Shown: positions 46,187-56,880 of the stretch, in pieces
Position numbering within the stretch: position 1 is the first letter of the stretch
How the letters are laid out: every line of letters starts with the position of its first letter
Assembly (NCBI GenBank): GCA_002914845.1
Contig: JXTC01000040.1
Coordinates: forward strand, 332,433-396,432
DNA: 64,000 nucleotides
Direction of reading: 5' to 3'
Origin: Trema orientale
Taxonomy: Eukaryota > Streptophyta > Magnoliopsida > Rosales > Cannabaceae
Notes under the pieces: generated by a model
Databases searched by the model: none
What the model saw: only the letters and a program-made list of their open reading frames with translations
Told to the model about the DNA's origin: nothing
Program-made: the position numbers and the translations under genes

Positions 46187-48069
46187 TAGAAATCCAATGT
46201 CATGACTTTTAGTAATTTAAGGGAAAATATAATAAACAATAAATTTCCAAAACCTGAACTTTAAGTATTCCCTTTAAAAATATAACAACGAGAGTCCATC
46301 AACCCTCTAAGCAAATCTACGAGTAGTCTGATCTCTATGCTATCAATTATGTCACCATAATGATGCTTGGATCCAACTTAAATCAAGTAATAAGTCACAG
46401 GCTCAATACAACCTATAACATATTATAACAAGAGTGTCCAACAACTCTTAAAAGTCGAAACAAACAGAGTTCCTCAAGTGATACTCATGCATTAACATCC
46501 AAGAGAAATGCATCAACCATAAGATCAATTTATACTCCAGAACTCACTTACTAAGTTAAATAAGTAAAATAAGAAGAAATTTTTCGATTGATATATAGTT
46601 TGCTAACTAAACCATCAAGTACTTAAAACATGTCAATTCCCTTCAAAACATAGTTAAGCATAACAAAAATATTCTTAAAATTTCAAAACTTTTCCAAAGT
46701 TTTTAAACATGTCTCTCTAAGAGATCCAAAACTACAGATTCCTTGAGTTGGCAAAACACAAATACGTATATATAATTCTTCGTTAATGAAAAACTCTAGG
46801 TAAAACATGCTTTAGTGAGACTTTCTTTGAGTTTTATAATTTTGAAGTCACCACAATCTAGCAATTTTATTAAAAACGGTTTTGAAAGATATTTTAATGA
46901 TAGGATGAATCTATAAAGTATTTTAGAAAATAATAGAGTATGTCATGTATAAACTTTTTTTTTTCTAAGTAGGTAAACAATTTTTTTTTTAAAGTCTCAC
47001 TCAATTTGTCGAAGATATTCATAGAAAATAAATAATCTTTTACATAGCCAATCTACTTGTAATATACACCATCTCTATGAATTCAAAGCTCAAATTTTTG
47101 TCTTCAAGAAAAATATGACACATCAATATGCGTAAGTTATAATCTATCAAGTATTGAATCAAGCTTTTTAATCTATAGTTTGTATCCATTTGAAAGTCTA
47201 AATTCCATGAATTGAAAAGTTCAAATGAAATTTCAAAGAAGATGACATGTACCATTATGCACCACCAAATTAAGTCTCTCCAAGGCTTAGGTATCCAAAA
47301 CTAAAATACTTTTATTCGAAACTCAAATGAAATATCATCTCAAACCTCCAACAATAGGAGTTCTCAATACTTGGAGGACCAAGTTTAAAACTAATTAACA
47401 AGTGCCCACTTATCCTATTGAGGCAAATAATGCAAAGTCAATCCCACTCGACTTACTTATCTAATAAACAAGACATTTATTGAACACCAAGGATTCAATA
47501 ATCCAATGAACACCAACATCATATATCCATCATTAAATAAGCCACATATATAATGAAAAGTTTGGAAGAATAAGTACATCCAAATAACAAGACACATAAA
47601 GTCATAACAATAAGGTTTCACAAAACCTCCAAAATAGGATTCAAAATATAAAATTTACTGTACTTAATACGGTTGACTTAGAGAATATATAATATTTTTT
47701 TTATTTCCAATTTAAAATTCATCAATGAATCTTAAATTAAGATTCCATTCAAATAAATAAAAATATATTAAAAATATTTCATGTCAGCAGGTTACTAACA
47801 AGTTGTCCATCCTAAAATGTATTTAATGAGATTTATAAATTTAATGCTAATTAATTACCATAAATTTTATTGACCAACTACTGAATTAATTAGAACCGTT
47901 CGATCTTAATCTATTAATGGAGAAAATAACAATAATCACAGATGGGTAAATATTGTAGTAACTATGGAAATCTCACCCATATATATATATATACACACAC
48001 ACATACATCTATCCTTGCATTTTCATCTCTATATCATTTTCATGCAGCTAGTAAATACATAAATACACA
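46187..48069. mobile_element. LTR-like noncoding repeat truncating the PPO pseudogene (fossil)
   Basis: It begins with CATGACTTTTAGTAATTTAA, close to the start of the repeat at 41057 (CGTGACTTTTAGTAATTTTA). It continues as noncoding DNA with phrases such as GAGTCCATCAACCCTCTAAG, typical of long plant LTRs. No coding domain seen. Its right limit is unknown. Confidence 0.35.
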
Positions 48070-48078
48070 TATTCTTAA

Positions 48079-49362
48079 GAGTAATTTACAATAAAAATCT
48101 TCAACCTTTAGCACCTTTGGTATTTAGGTCCCCAACCTTTTAATTTTGGCATTTAAATCCCAAATCCCTTAAAATCTTTACAGCCGTTAGTCCCCTTATA
48201 CAACTCTGTTACTTTTCTTCATTAAATAACTCACGTGTTGTGCACGTGACTTAGTTGGGAGGGGTGCTTCATTGAAGAAAGAATATAATTGTTACCGAGA
48301 AAGAAAGAGAGATCAAAACTATAGCAGGTTTTCGTGGAACTGGGTTTAGATCGTGGGACTGGGCTTGCATCTCTCTCAAGTCTCAAGAAGCTTATTACTT
48401 CATCAAATCCCACTGCCAGTACAAAGTTATATATAACTAATGTATTAAAAGAAAGAGAAAAGAATGTATACTTAAAAGTTAAAAATCAAATAGAGCACTA
48501 ACAATTAGCTATATATGCATGGTTCAATCGACTCCACCAATCTCATACAAAATATTTGTCTGTATATATACATTAGAAAAGAAAAAAGAACTAAGATTAA
48601 GACTATGAAGTCGTTAAGCTTGGGATTGGAAAAAATTACATGGAATTTATTGTTCAAAAAATAATTAGCAAAGAATGATACATAACTATTACAATTGCAC
48701 CCAAATTTGTATTTGGCTACTGAGGAAATATAAGAAAAATGATTGTACGAAAAAAGTATATATGCGTTCGGCGTATATTACACTTTTTTTTAAGTATATA
48801 TCATGCCTAGCTAACAGACGATCAATTGCACCATTAATTTTATTTTATTTTATTTTTTTTGTATCTTGTTCTTAATTTCTAGTTAGTATTGTTCAAGAAG
48901 CTGATTGACATGGAGAACACACTTTTTTAGTATATAAATGGGTATATTTACTTCTTGAAAACACAATGTCACCTTTTAGCAACCTATGTAAGGTTCTAGA
49001 AGGTTGCAATAGAGTGATCGAGCGATTAAGAAGAAATTTGATCTCTGATTACAGAGAAATCTCATTACTGGACGGAGTCACCAAGAATAATGAGTCCGAA
49101 GATGCTAGGAAGAAGTAAATTTCTTTCTTCCGTGAAGTACCCTTTCCAACTGAGTTGCATGCACAGTTGGATCATTTAATGAAGAAAACTAACAGAGTTG
49201 TACAAAGGACTAACGGCTGCAAAGGTTTTAAGAAGTTTGGGATTTAAATGCTAAGATTAAAAAGTAGGTTTTAAAGGTTTGGGATTTAAATGCCAAGGTT
49301 AAAAGTTAGAGGCCTAAATGCTAAAGGTACTAAAAATTGGGGATTTTTACTGTAAATTACCC
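48079..49362. mobile_element. Mutator-like element, 1284 bp, with about 200-bp inverted ends
   Basis: The left end GAGTAATTTACAATAAAAATC pairs with GGGTAATTTACAGTAAAAAT at the right. Inverted similarity continues through GGCATTTAAATCCCAAA, GCAGCCGTTAGTCC, CAACTCTGTTA and TTTTCTTCATTAAATRA. One arm holds an extra internal repeat of the AAATCCCAAA phrase. The flanks TATTCTTAA (48070-48078) and TATTTTTAA (49363-49371) are a 9-bp TSD with one mismatch. No transposase is present, so it is non-autonomous. At 48980-49110 it contains an open stretch reading VLEGCNRVIERLRRNL, possibly a captured gene piece that I do not recognise. Confidence 0.8.
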
Positions 49363-49371
49363 TATTTTTAA

Positions 49372-50420
49372 TGGCTTAGTTTGCATGTACCATTTTTGGT
49401 TCTAAGTGGATTAATATTTTCACATTTATTGTCTCTTAGGCCCATTAGCATCTTATTGCATGCCTATCCTCATTTACATTTATTTGTAATTCTAGGTCCA
49501 ATATTCTCTTTTATATTATATTCTCCTTGTTATATTATTTCTTTAATACTTTTTCTATTTGCATACTATAAACTTATTTCACAAGTTATTTTATATGTAG
49601 TTTCTAGTTCTTACACTTCAGTGATCTGTGCGTACCAAGATATTCTTCTTGAACTTTGTGCTTGACCTATGGTATAAATTCAGGATTTTATGCTCTCTCA
49701 CTGTCCTTATACTTATTTCATTTATTATTATTTATGTTATTTCTAAACTCTCATTTTCTGTAATTAACTTCTAGTTGATATTATGGTCGATTTAGTCGCC
49801 TCCATCTGCTAGATTTCTTTATCATTATTACATTATTATATTATTATCATCATCTCACGTAAGCAAGTTCTCTTAATACCTGCCTTTTGTGGTAAGGACA
49901 CCGTGAGAAGTATTGTTACTTATTACAACTACCTATTGGGATTTCAACACTTAAGAAGTGTTGTGATAACCCTTACGTTATTAGTACATCATAATTATTA
50001 TTATATTATAATTACATCATCCCTGCAACTACTAACGTGACAAGGGCACTATGAGAAGTGTCATTTTCTATATCGACCGCTCATAAGGATTTCGACACTT
50101 AGATATTATTGTGATAACTCTTACATCTGTGTATTAAGTCATTTCTACAATTGCCAACGTTACAAGGGCACCATTAGAAGTGTCATTTTCTCATACCCAC
50201 TGGAACTTCGATACGTGGCGCATATTATGATTTTCCTTTCTGTGTACATCATATGATCTAACCTTAATCTCTCATTAAATAATCAGAGCACAAAATCGAA
50301 TCCGAACACTATATAATTGTCCTTAATGGTTATTTTATAAATAGACATAATTATAGCCGAAAAGATATTAAAATTGTGAATGTAGAAAGGGAAATAAAGG
50401 ATGTATTTAGAACCTCCCTA
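49372..50420. other. noncoding repeat-rich DNA with a degenerate tandem array
   Basis: From 49889 to 50220 a unit of about 123-145 bp occurs three times. Its landmarks are AAGGGCACYATGAGAAGTGT, GGATTTCGACACTTA and GTGATAACTCTTAC, at about 49891, 50036 and 50159. The style resembles internal arrays of long plant LTRs. No gene was recognised. Confidence 0.45.
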
Positions 50421-50747
50421 ACAAATTTCAAATAGATGTTCATACTACAGTATTTATAACATGGCCCATATTCTGTCTATTTATATCAACATCTCGTCTA
50501 GGATTCAGTACCGTCAGTCATATATATAAGTAATTTTGTGAAAGCTCCTATCGTGCCACATGCATATATGGACATGCGAGGTAGCTAAATAGATCTTTTC
50601 ATGCCAAATATCAATAGTCCAATATATATATATATATAAGGGGCTCAATAGCCCAATGTTCATTTTCATGGTATTTCCTTTTATTTGTTGTGGACTTTAA
50701 TTGACAAAGGAGATAATAGATCCAATAATGTCACCACTTCGCCTCAA

Positions 50748-51038
50748 CACGTTCATGTGTATCTCAAAACGTGTATCACATTTCTGATAGGTCAGATTCA
50801 TTTCTAGAGTAACAATTCCGGGTATATATAGAATAATTTTCGAGTACTCGCACTATTTGACAATATGGTCACTTTTCAATTAGTTAAAAAATCACGTTCG
50901 ATGTGTATCTCAAAACGTGAGTCACATTTCTGATGGGTCAGATTCATTTATAGAGTAACAATTCAGGGTATATATAGAATAATTTTCGAGTACTCGCACT
51001 ATTTGACAATATGGTCACTTTTCAATTAGTTAAAAAAT
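50748..51038 (+). repeat. tandem duplication in the distal PPO2 promoter, period about 146 bp
   Basis: GTGTATCTCAAAACGTG at 50757 recurs at 50903, and both copies run through TTTTCGAGTACTCGCAC to AGTTAAAAAATC. The pseudogene upstream region has a single copy (about 44770-44915), so the duplication arose after the two loci separated, or was lost there. Confidence 0.9.
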
Positions 51039-51186
51039 CCAAGGGTGATCATCACCAGTGGAGGTACTTATGATCTATGATTTTCATGTATTACATCGGC
51101 CGATTTTCCCAAATCCGTGGTTTAATCTGACTTTTAAAATGTTGGGAGGTCATGCATGCTATATAGAAACGTCAAATACAATATAA

Positions 51187-51680
51187 TCCAGAAATTTTTT
51201 TTTTCTTTTTTACATATCCATAGCTATTATTTTGCGTAATTAATTAAAATCGAATGTTTTTTTTTTCTTTTTACATATCCATAACTATTATTTTGCATAA
51301 TTAATTAAAATCATGACGCACATTTTTTCATGGTAAAAAATAAAAAAAGAAAAATATTAAATAATATTTATTTATTTTATTCTTTTATAGCTATTCAAAT
51401 TATAGTATCCGTTTAATAATAATTCAACGGCTAAAGAAAAATATCTATTGGATTAAGAATAAATATAGGGTACCAAACTAGTAGGTATTTCTTTTTTTTT
51501 TCATCTATGGATAAGTATTATTTTGGTCAATTAAAATTAATCACGCACGTTTTTTCATAATAAAAAAAAAAAGAAAAAAATATTAAATATTAAATATTTA
51601 TTTTTATTATTATTATTTTTCAATTACTCAAATTATGGTATTGATCTAACGGCTAAAAAGAATTCATAGACTCCATATAT
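51187..51680. mobile_element. AT-rich MITE-like repeats, copies 3 and 4
   Basis: Two adjacent copies of the family seen at 40558-40800 and about 45095-45320. The first has an internal duplication of about 66 bp around TTTTACATATCCATA.CTATT. The second opens ACTAGTAGGTATTTC and closes near TGATCTAACGGCTAAAAA. Confidence 0.45.
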
Positions 51681-52198
51681 ATACTTGTATATCCATGCAA
51701 ATAAAATAACAACTGACAGTAACATTTGTTAACTGTTTGGTAGTAAACATACGTATCATAGAAATCATGTTATATGATGTAGCAGCTTCCTTAACAAAAA
51801 GAAAAGAAAAGAAAAAACAAACTTTCTTGTTTTATTTTTTTGAATAAAAAAGATTGCATTGATTCAATTAAAATCTAGCACAAAAGAAATTAGTAAACTA
51901 AATCTAAACCTGCAATGTTGAATCTTACCGAAAAGTGGAAAAGAAAAATGATTTACGCAGTCATAAATATCGTGCAAACATCTCATGCTCATGCTAAGAA
52001 TAAGTACTAGAGCTCCATCATATAAATCTCTAGCTCATTTTTTTATATCACTCACTTAAAAATTGACAACTCATGCTCAAAGAGAAAACCTGTACAGATT
52101 TGCTCTCATTTATTTATTTGTTTATTTATTTTTTATCTAGTAGAACTTTATAACGGATTCTTTTGTAGAGGGGTAAATATATTACTGTCAAGATGGGT

Positions 52199-52207
52199 TA
52201 TAAAAAA
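52199..52207 (+). promoter_or_regulatory. TATA box of PPO2
   Basis: TATAAAAAA in GGGTTATAAAAAATC, 39 bp before the ATG at 52246. It is conserved as TTATAAAAAC in the pseudogene copy. Transcription starting about 30 bp on would begin near 52230, downstream of the in-frame ATG at 52210, which decides the start codon. Confidence 0.65.
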
Positions 52208-52245
52208 TCTTGCATATCGGGGACACCCAAACCAAAACCAAAGCC

Positions 52246-54171
52246 ATGGCTTCTCTCTCTTATATCACTCTAGTACCCCTTACAACGACCTTCGTCAGTA
52301 CTTCCTTCTCTACTCTCCCTCACGATAGTACAGTTAGAAACAACGTGATTAAGAAACCCTTTCCTCGCAAACTACTCCCATGCAAAGCCAGCACTAATGA
52401 GGAGAATGATCACCATGCCAATGTCCACGTTAATGAACATTATTATTACTCCGACTCGGCAGGAAAATTCGATAGGAGAAACGTGCTTATCGGTCTTGGA
52501 GGGCTAACCGGTGCGGCCGCGGGGCTGCAATCCAACCTCTTCGCTGCCTCAGCAGCCCCTGTACCGCCGCCGGACCTCACAAAATGTGATCATCATCCTA
52601 AGGAAGGCTTGGACTGTTGCCCGCCGCAACCATCAGCAGTACGGCCTTTCCCACCGTCAATTGAATGGGACAATATCCCCAAGTTCAGGCCGAGAGAGAC
52701 GCGTGTCCGACGTGTGAGGCGGCCGGCTCATGCGGTCAAACAAGATTTCATAAACAAGTACTCGGAAGCGGTGAGGCGTATGAGAGCTCTCAAAGACGAC
52801 GACCCTATCAGCTTCGTGCAGCAAGCCAACGTTCATTGCGCCTATTGCGAAGGTTTTTACAAAGAGTTCCCCCGGTTTAAGGACACCGAACTCCAAGTGC
52901 ACTTCTCTTGGCTCTTCTTTCCCTTCCACCGCTGGTACTTGTACTTTTACGAGAAGATACTCGGGAAACTCATTGGCGACCCGAGCTTCGCTTTGCCCTT
53001 TTGGAATTGGGACGCTCCTGAGGGCATGCAGATGCCTAACATATATACCGACAACATTTTCTCCCCGCTCTACGACGAGAAGCGAAGCAAGAAACACCAG
53101 CCGCCCAAGACAGCCATCCTAAACTTCAACGAGAAAAGCGACGAAGATACTCCCCGCGACGTGCAGATAGAAGCCAACCTCAGCATCATGTCGAAGCAGA
53201 TGGGAGCCAACGGCAAGACTGCCGAACAATTCTTCGGCTGCCCTCTTCGAGCCGGGGAGGCTCCCGCGCCAGGAGCCGGTTCGATCGAGAACATTCCACA
53301 CAACTCCATCCACAACTGGACTGGTACCGATCTAAATCTGGGATTGAATGGTGAGGACATGGGGCAATTCTACTCCGCTGGTCGAGATCCAGTATTCTTT
53401 GCGCACCACTCCAACATCGACCGCATGTGGTACTTGCGGAAGAAACTCGGAGTCAGAGGGAGAAGGGAAGACTTCACCGACCCCGACTGGCTAAACAGCG
53501 AGTTTCTCTTCTACGACGAGAACCGCCGGCTCGTCCGAGTCAACGTCCACGACTCTCTCGACATTGGACCCCTCGGCTACGTCTATGAGGAGGTTCGTAT
53601 TCCCTGGCAAGGTGCAAGGGAACAGGCAAAAGCTCGTTCCAGAGCCCTCAGAAAAAACAGACAAAGTAGTAGTAGTGGTGGTGGTGATGATGGTCGTCGT
53701 CCTGATCTGCAGGCTTATGATCGGTTCCCATTAGTATTGGATGGGATTAAGAAGGTGGTGTTAGAGAGGCCCAAAGGAAAGTTAAGAAGGAGCACGGCAG
53801 AGAAGGAAGAGGAGGAGGAGCTCTTGGCTCTTAACGGCATCGAATTCGACCGAAACGTGCGCGTCTCCTTTGACGTCTTTGTTACTGACCTTGAGGACGA
53901 TTGCGGACCCAAGGAGGACTGCACTCCCAAGGACGATAATGGGCGGCAGGTTGTGTTTGCCGAGTACGCCGGGAGCTTCGTGAACGTGCCGCAGGTGACG
54001 GTGTCGCAGCCGAGTAAGAAGACTTGCCTGAGGTTAGGTTTGACGGACTTGTTGGAGGATATTGACGCCGAAGACAAAGAGAGACTGGTGGTCACTTTCA
54101 AGCCCACTTACAACGTCACCGACAAAAACGCTGTTAAGATTCAAAGTGGCGACATCGAGTTCGCGTCTTGA
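52246..54171 (+). CDS. PPO: polyphenol oxidase 2, chloroplast/thylakoid lumen (Asn-type)
   Basis: Single-exon plant PPO of 641 aa from ATG 52246 (context AAGCCATGGCT). An in-frame ATG at 52210 would add 12 residues but lies between TATA box and expected transcription start. A transit peptide is followed by FDRRNVLIGLGGL (75-87) and a lumen cleavage site near ASA (101-103). CuA ligands are His197, His219 and His228, with thioether Cys201. CuB ligands are His352, His356 and His388, with gate Phe375 and water-keeper Glu348. Asn353 follows the first CuB His, as in PPOs with tyrosinase activity. DWL is at 414-416; the KFDV motif is altered to SFDV (541-544). A Ser/Gly-rich linker (about 474-484) precedes the C-terminal domain. 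Roughly half its residues match PPO1 by eye. It probably oxidises phenols to quinones, possibly with monophenolase activity. Confidence 0.96.
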   Translation: MASLSYITLVPLTTTFVSTSFSTLPHDSTVRNNVIKKPFPRKLLPCKASTNEENDHHANVHVNEHYYYSDSAGKFDRRNVLIGLGGLTGAAAGLQSNLFAASAAPVPPPDLTKCDHHPKEGLDCCPPQPSAVRPFPPSIEWDNIPKFRPRETRVRRVRRPAHAVKQDFINKYSEAVRRMRALKDDDPISFVQQANVHCAYCEGFYKEFPRFKDTELQVHFSWLFFPFHRWYLYFYEKILGKLIGDPSFALPFWNWDAPEGMQMPNIYTDNIFSPLYDEKRSKKHQPPKTAILNFNEKSDEDTPRDVQIEANLSIMSKQMGANGKTAEQFFGCPLRAGEAPAPGAGSIENIPHNSIHNWTGTDLNLGLNGEDMGQFYSAGRDPVFFAHHSNIDRMWYLRKKLGVRGRREDFTDPDWLNSEFLFYDENRRLVRVNVHDSLDIGPLGYVYEEVRIPWQGAREQAKARSRALRKNRQSSSSGGGDDGRRPDLQAYDRFPLVLDGIKKVVLERPKGKLRRSTAEKEEEEELLALNGIEFDRNVRVSFDVFVTDLEDDCGPKEDCTPKDDNGRQVVFAEYAGSFVNVPQVTVSQPSKKTCLRLGLTDLLEDIDAEDKERLVVTFKPTYNVTDKNAVKIQSGDIEFAS

Positions 54172-54847
54172 AATCTTAGCTATATGTCTAATCGCCAGTG
54201 TTGTCGTATCAACGGGCCGCCATTAATGTTGGTATTTGTGGGAGATATTTGTGTAGTAATTAGTTAATTATTGGCGGCTAAGCCATATGAATTGCATGCA
54301 TTGTTTTCTTCTTCGTCTTCTTTTTTTTTTTTTTTTTTTTCACTTTGAGTGTGAATTATGTTTCACCAGTCAATAAGACTCAGCTTGTAGTAGAATGCCA
54401 ATATCGTACGTTGACTACTTGACTGTTGAGAACTTCGTATCGTTACATTTTCCATAGTTTGTTTGTTTTAATATAATACCCGACTAAATTAAAGGGATAT
54501 TACTATTATTTTTATACTTTGTATTTTAGTATTTTAGCTATTATCGACCGTAATTCATATTTTAATTTTATTACAAATTTATACACTCATACTAATTTAG
54601 AACATTTAATTTACCAAAATAGCTTTTAAAAAATTAAAAATAAACGGTATAAAATCTGATCTGTGAATAAATTTATTAAATTGTCTTTTATAAATCAATT
54701 GTTTTAAAATGGTATTAGAGTATAAATTTGTAATATATTTTAAATTTAAAAGTCAATTAATATTGATAAAAACTAAAACATAATATATAAATTGAACAAA
54801 GTGTCAAAATAAAATGTATAAAAATGATATTATCACTAAATCAAATA
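54172..54847 (+). other. PPO2 3' flank
   Basis: A T-run at 54320-54341 and CAATAAG near 54370 may mark the 3' UTR and polyadenylation region. Beyond that is AT-rich DNA without recognisable genes. Confidence 0.45.
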
Positions 54848-54995
54848 GAGTAATATTATGGGATACTAATGGTGTAATGCTAATTAATAAATTATGTCTC
54901 ACATGAGGCTCCACTTGTATTATAATTATAATTAACTAATAATAGACTGATATATCAAGTCATGTTGAGTACGACTGGTGCCCATAACAATATTC
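54848..54995. mobile_element. MITE, 148 bp, GAGTAATG-type ends
   Basis: The left end is GAGTAATATTATGGG. The right end, reverse-complemented, is GAATATTGTTATGGG. The left end is almost identical to the right end of the element at 3187-3371. No TSD was found. Confidence 0.45.
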
Positions 54996-55520
54996 ATAAT
55001 ATGCATATAATGCATTTATTTCATCCATGTTGCCTAGTGTTAAGCAGTGACAAGATGAACATGGTAACAGGAGTCCGGGACATGTCACTAGAATCCATCT
55101 GATCATATATTAAGGGAAAAAAGCATCCTTTACCTTTTTTTCGGGAAAAAAAAAAGAAAAAAAAAGGAAAAAGGGTCCATCTCATGTATGTAGCGGTCCT
55201 AGCGGAAAAAAAGAACCGTACGTTTACCTTTTAAAAAAATGGGAAAAAAAGTTAGTGACTATGTAACTATTCGGAAGGGGTCGTCTGTCCCAAATTCCTG
55301 TCACTCTCTATCCCTCTCCACCTAAGAGGACATACGTCCACCAAGTTAAATTCCTACTAGCTAACAAGTCTTAAAAGGTCTTTTTATTTATTTATTTATT
55401 ATCATCCGCAATTTCGCTGGAAGGAAAAAGAAAACAACGGAGTGATTTTTTAGTATTTTCGAGAGAGGGCATTTTCGACATCGGAGTAGTTTTCAAATCC
55501 GGGGAAAATAAAATTTGGGA
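54996..55520. other. intergenic DNA, nothing recognised
   Basis: A-rich simple sequence at 55147-55172 and 55205-55250. No gene seen. Confidence 0.5.
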
Positions 55521-56020
55521 TAAAAGTATCTATTTTTAGTCAAAATTTACACTTTAATATCCAATCTTTTTTTTTACAGCAACAATACATTTCGTCTAAA
55601 TTTTGTAGCAACGGTCTATTTTTTCTGTTAAGTGTCACTTCATAAGATACGTATCGTCTTGAGGTATTATATCATTTATAAAAAACGTAAAAAAAATTAT
55701 GAAAAATTAGAAAAATAAAATAAAATTAGAAAAAAAAGAAAAAGAAAAATCTAATCGAGTAAAAAAGTAAAAATTGTGATGTGAAATTGTTTTGGGAATC
55801 GAAAGTTTCGTAATTTATCAGATTTGAGCTGTACCGTTTTCTTCTTTTGATCCCTATTTGATCTTTATAATTTGGTTATGGTTTATATATATAAGGATAT
55901 AATATGTCTAAATCTTATGGATCTAATATATATAAATCTTAGATGCATATTTCTCTAGTTAGATTACAGATTCCGTGAATTTCAAGAAATTGATTTTGAA
56001 AAATTTGTCGGGTTTTTAGA

Positions 56021-56240
56021 GATGGAAGGTGGGTTAGGAGAATCAACTAGTGTACCACCTCAAAGCCCTTATTGCTCTGGAAATTATTTCGAATATAATA
56101 TCTGCTTCAAATTAGCTCAAAACCCGATTGTTACCCTCTGTGGTCACTTCTTTTGCTGACCTTGTCAATACAAATGGCTTCATCATCACTGATTTATAAG
56201 GTTTTGGTACAAGAGGCTTCATCATCACAATAACAGCAAC
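56021..56240 (+). pseudogene. RMA-type E3 ubiquitin ligase (RING) pseudogene fragment
   Basis: ATG 56021 opens MEGGLGESTSVPPQSP, the usual start of plant RMA1-like proteins. The RING finger follows as NICFKLAQNPIVTLCGHFFC, then PCQYKWLHHH and a degraded remnant of CPVCKALVQE (KVLVQEA). The first RING cysteine is Tyr, a TGA stop replaces the Trp after HFFC, and the last cysteines are gone, so it cannot work. Intact RMA proteins are about 240 aa ER-anchored ligases; the C-terminal anchor is missing. ATTACAG at 55961-55967 upstream resembles a splice acceptor in the 5' UTR, which argues for a genomic rather than processed copy. Confidence 0.8.
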
Positions 56241-56269
56241 GTCATTTCCCTATTAAACACCCATCTCTG

Positions 56270-56880
56270 GTGTCATTTCTGAAAATGATGACATTGCCAA
56301 GAACCACATCAACAAGCTTGACAAAGACGAGTCCTCGCCTAGGGACAAGGATTTGGACGAAGATGATGATTCTCCTCGTTTGGAGAATAACCGGCCTCGC
56401 GATTCGGGATACTTCTACGACCACGTGAGCGGCATGATTTGGAGGGCCCTCGGGTAGAGATCGATTGAGGATGGGACGACAAGTCTCCTAGGTTTAGCCT
56501 GGGTTTCTGAGTTGTAAGGCTGCATTTGGATCCGACGATATCCCTGTAGATGAAATCGTGAGGAGGAAGGCGAGCGAATGGCGAGTGCTGAGGACGCGCT
56601 GCTGTTGAAGCTGGGTGGTTCAAGATTTCTTCGTTGAGAGAAGATTGGGGAGATTAGTTTGATAAGAAGAGTAATTTATTGAGGAGAGATCAGATGTTCA
56701 AGTCCAATTTGGAGAGTTTGAACATATTGAACAATCAAATTTTGCAAGACCCATAAGGACTCGAGGTCACCACTCCCACGAGAAAAAATTGCAAGACTTA
56801 AATTTTGCAAGACCCAGAAATTGATCTTGAATGAGTTTCAGAGAGTCCCGTATTTTAACTTTTTGACTAAGAACGGATAC
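56270..56880 (+). pseudogene. second gene fragment, unidentified
   Basis: G+C-rich, coding-like sequence unlike its surroundings. One frame reads KLDKDESSPRDKDLDED and DSGYFYDHVSGMIWRALG before a stop at 56454. Later pieces read FKSNLESLNILNNQILQDP and LNEFQRVPYF in shifted frames. I do not recognise the gene. It does not match the C-terminal part of RMA proteins, so this looks like a second captured or juxtaposed fragment. Confidence 0.5.

Larger units (their letters stand above)
50421..52245 (+). promoter_or_regulatory. PPO2 upstream region, copy Q of the duplication
   Basis: Homologous to 44455-45864. It contains a tandem duplication (50748-51038), two AT-rich MITE-like inserts (51187-51680), and a proximal part shared with the pseudogene up to the TATA box. 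The conserved landmarks CGAGTACTCGCACTATTTGA and CATCGGCCGATTTTCCC are candidates for functional sites, judged only by retention in both copies. Confidence 0.6.

Noticed and set aside
52657-54107. Open frames antisense to PPO2
   Set aside because: Same reason: shadows of a G+C-rich real gene.
56339-56623. 94-residue minus-strand open frame
   Set aside because: It is antisense to the second gene fragment, whose plus-strand reading looks more coding-like; no family recognised.
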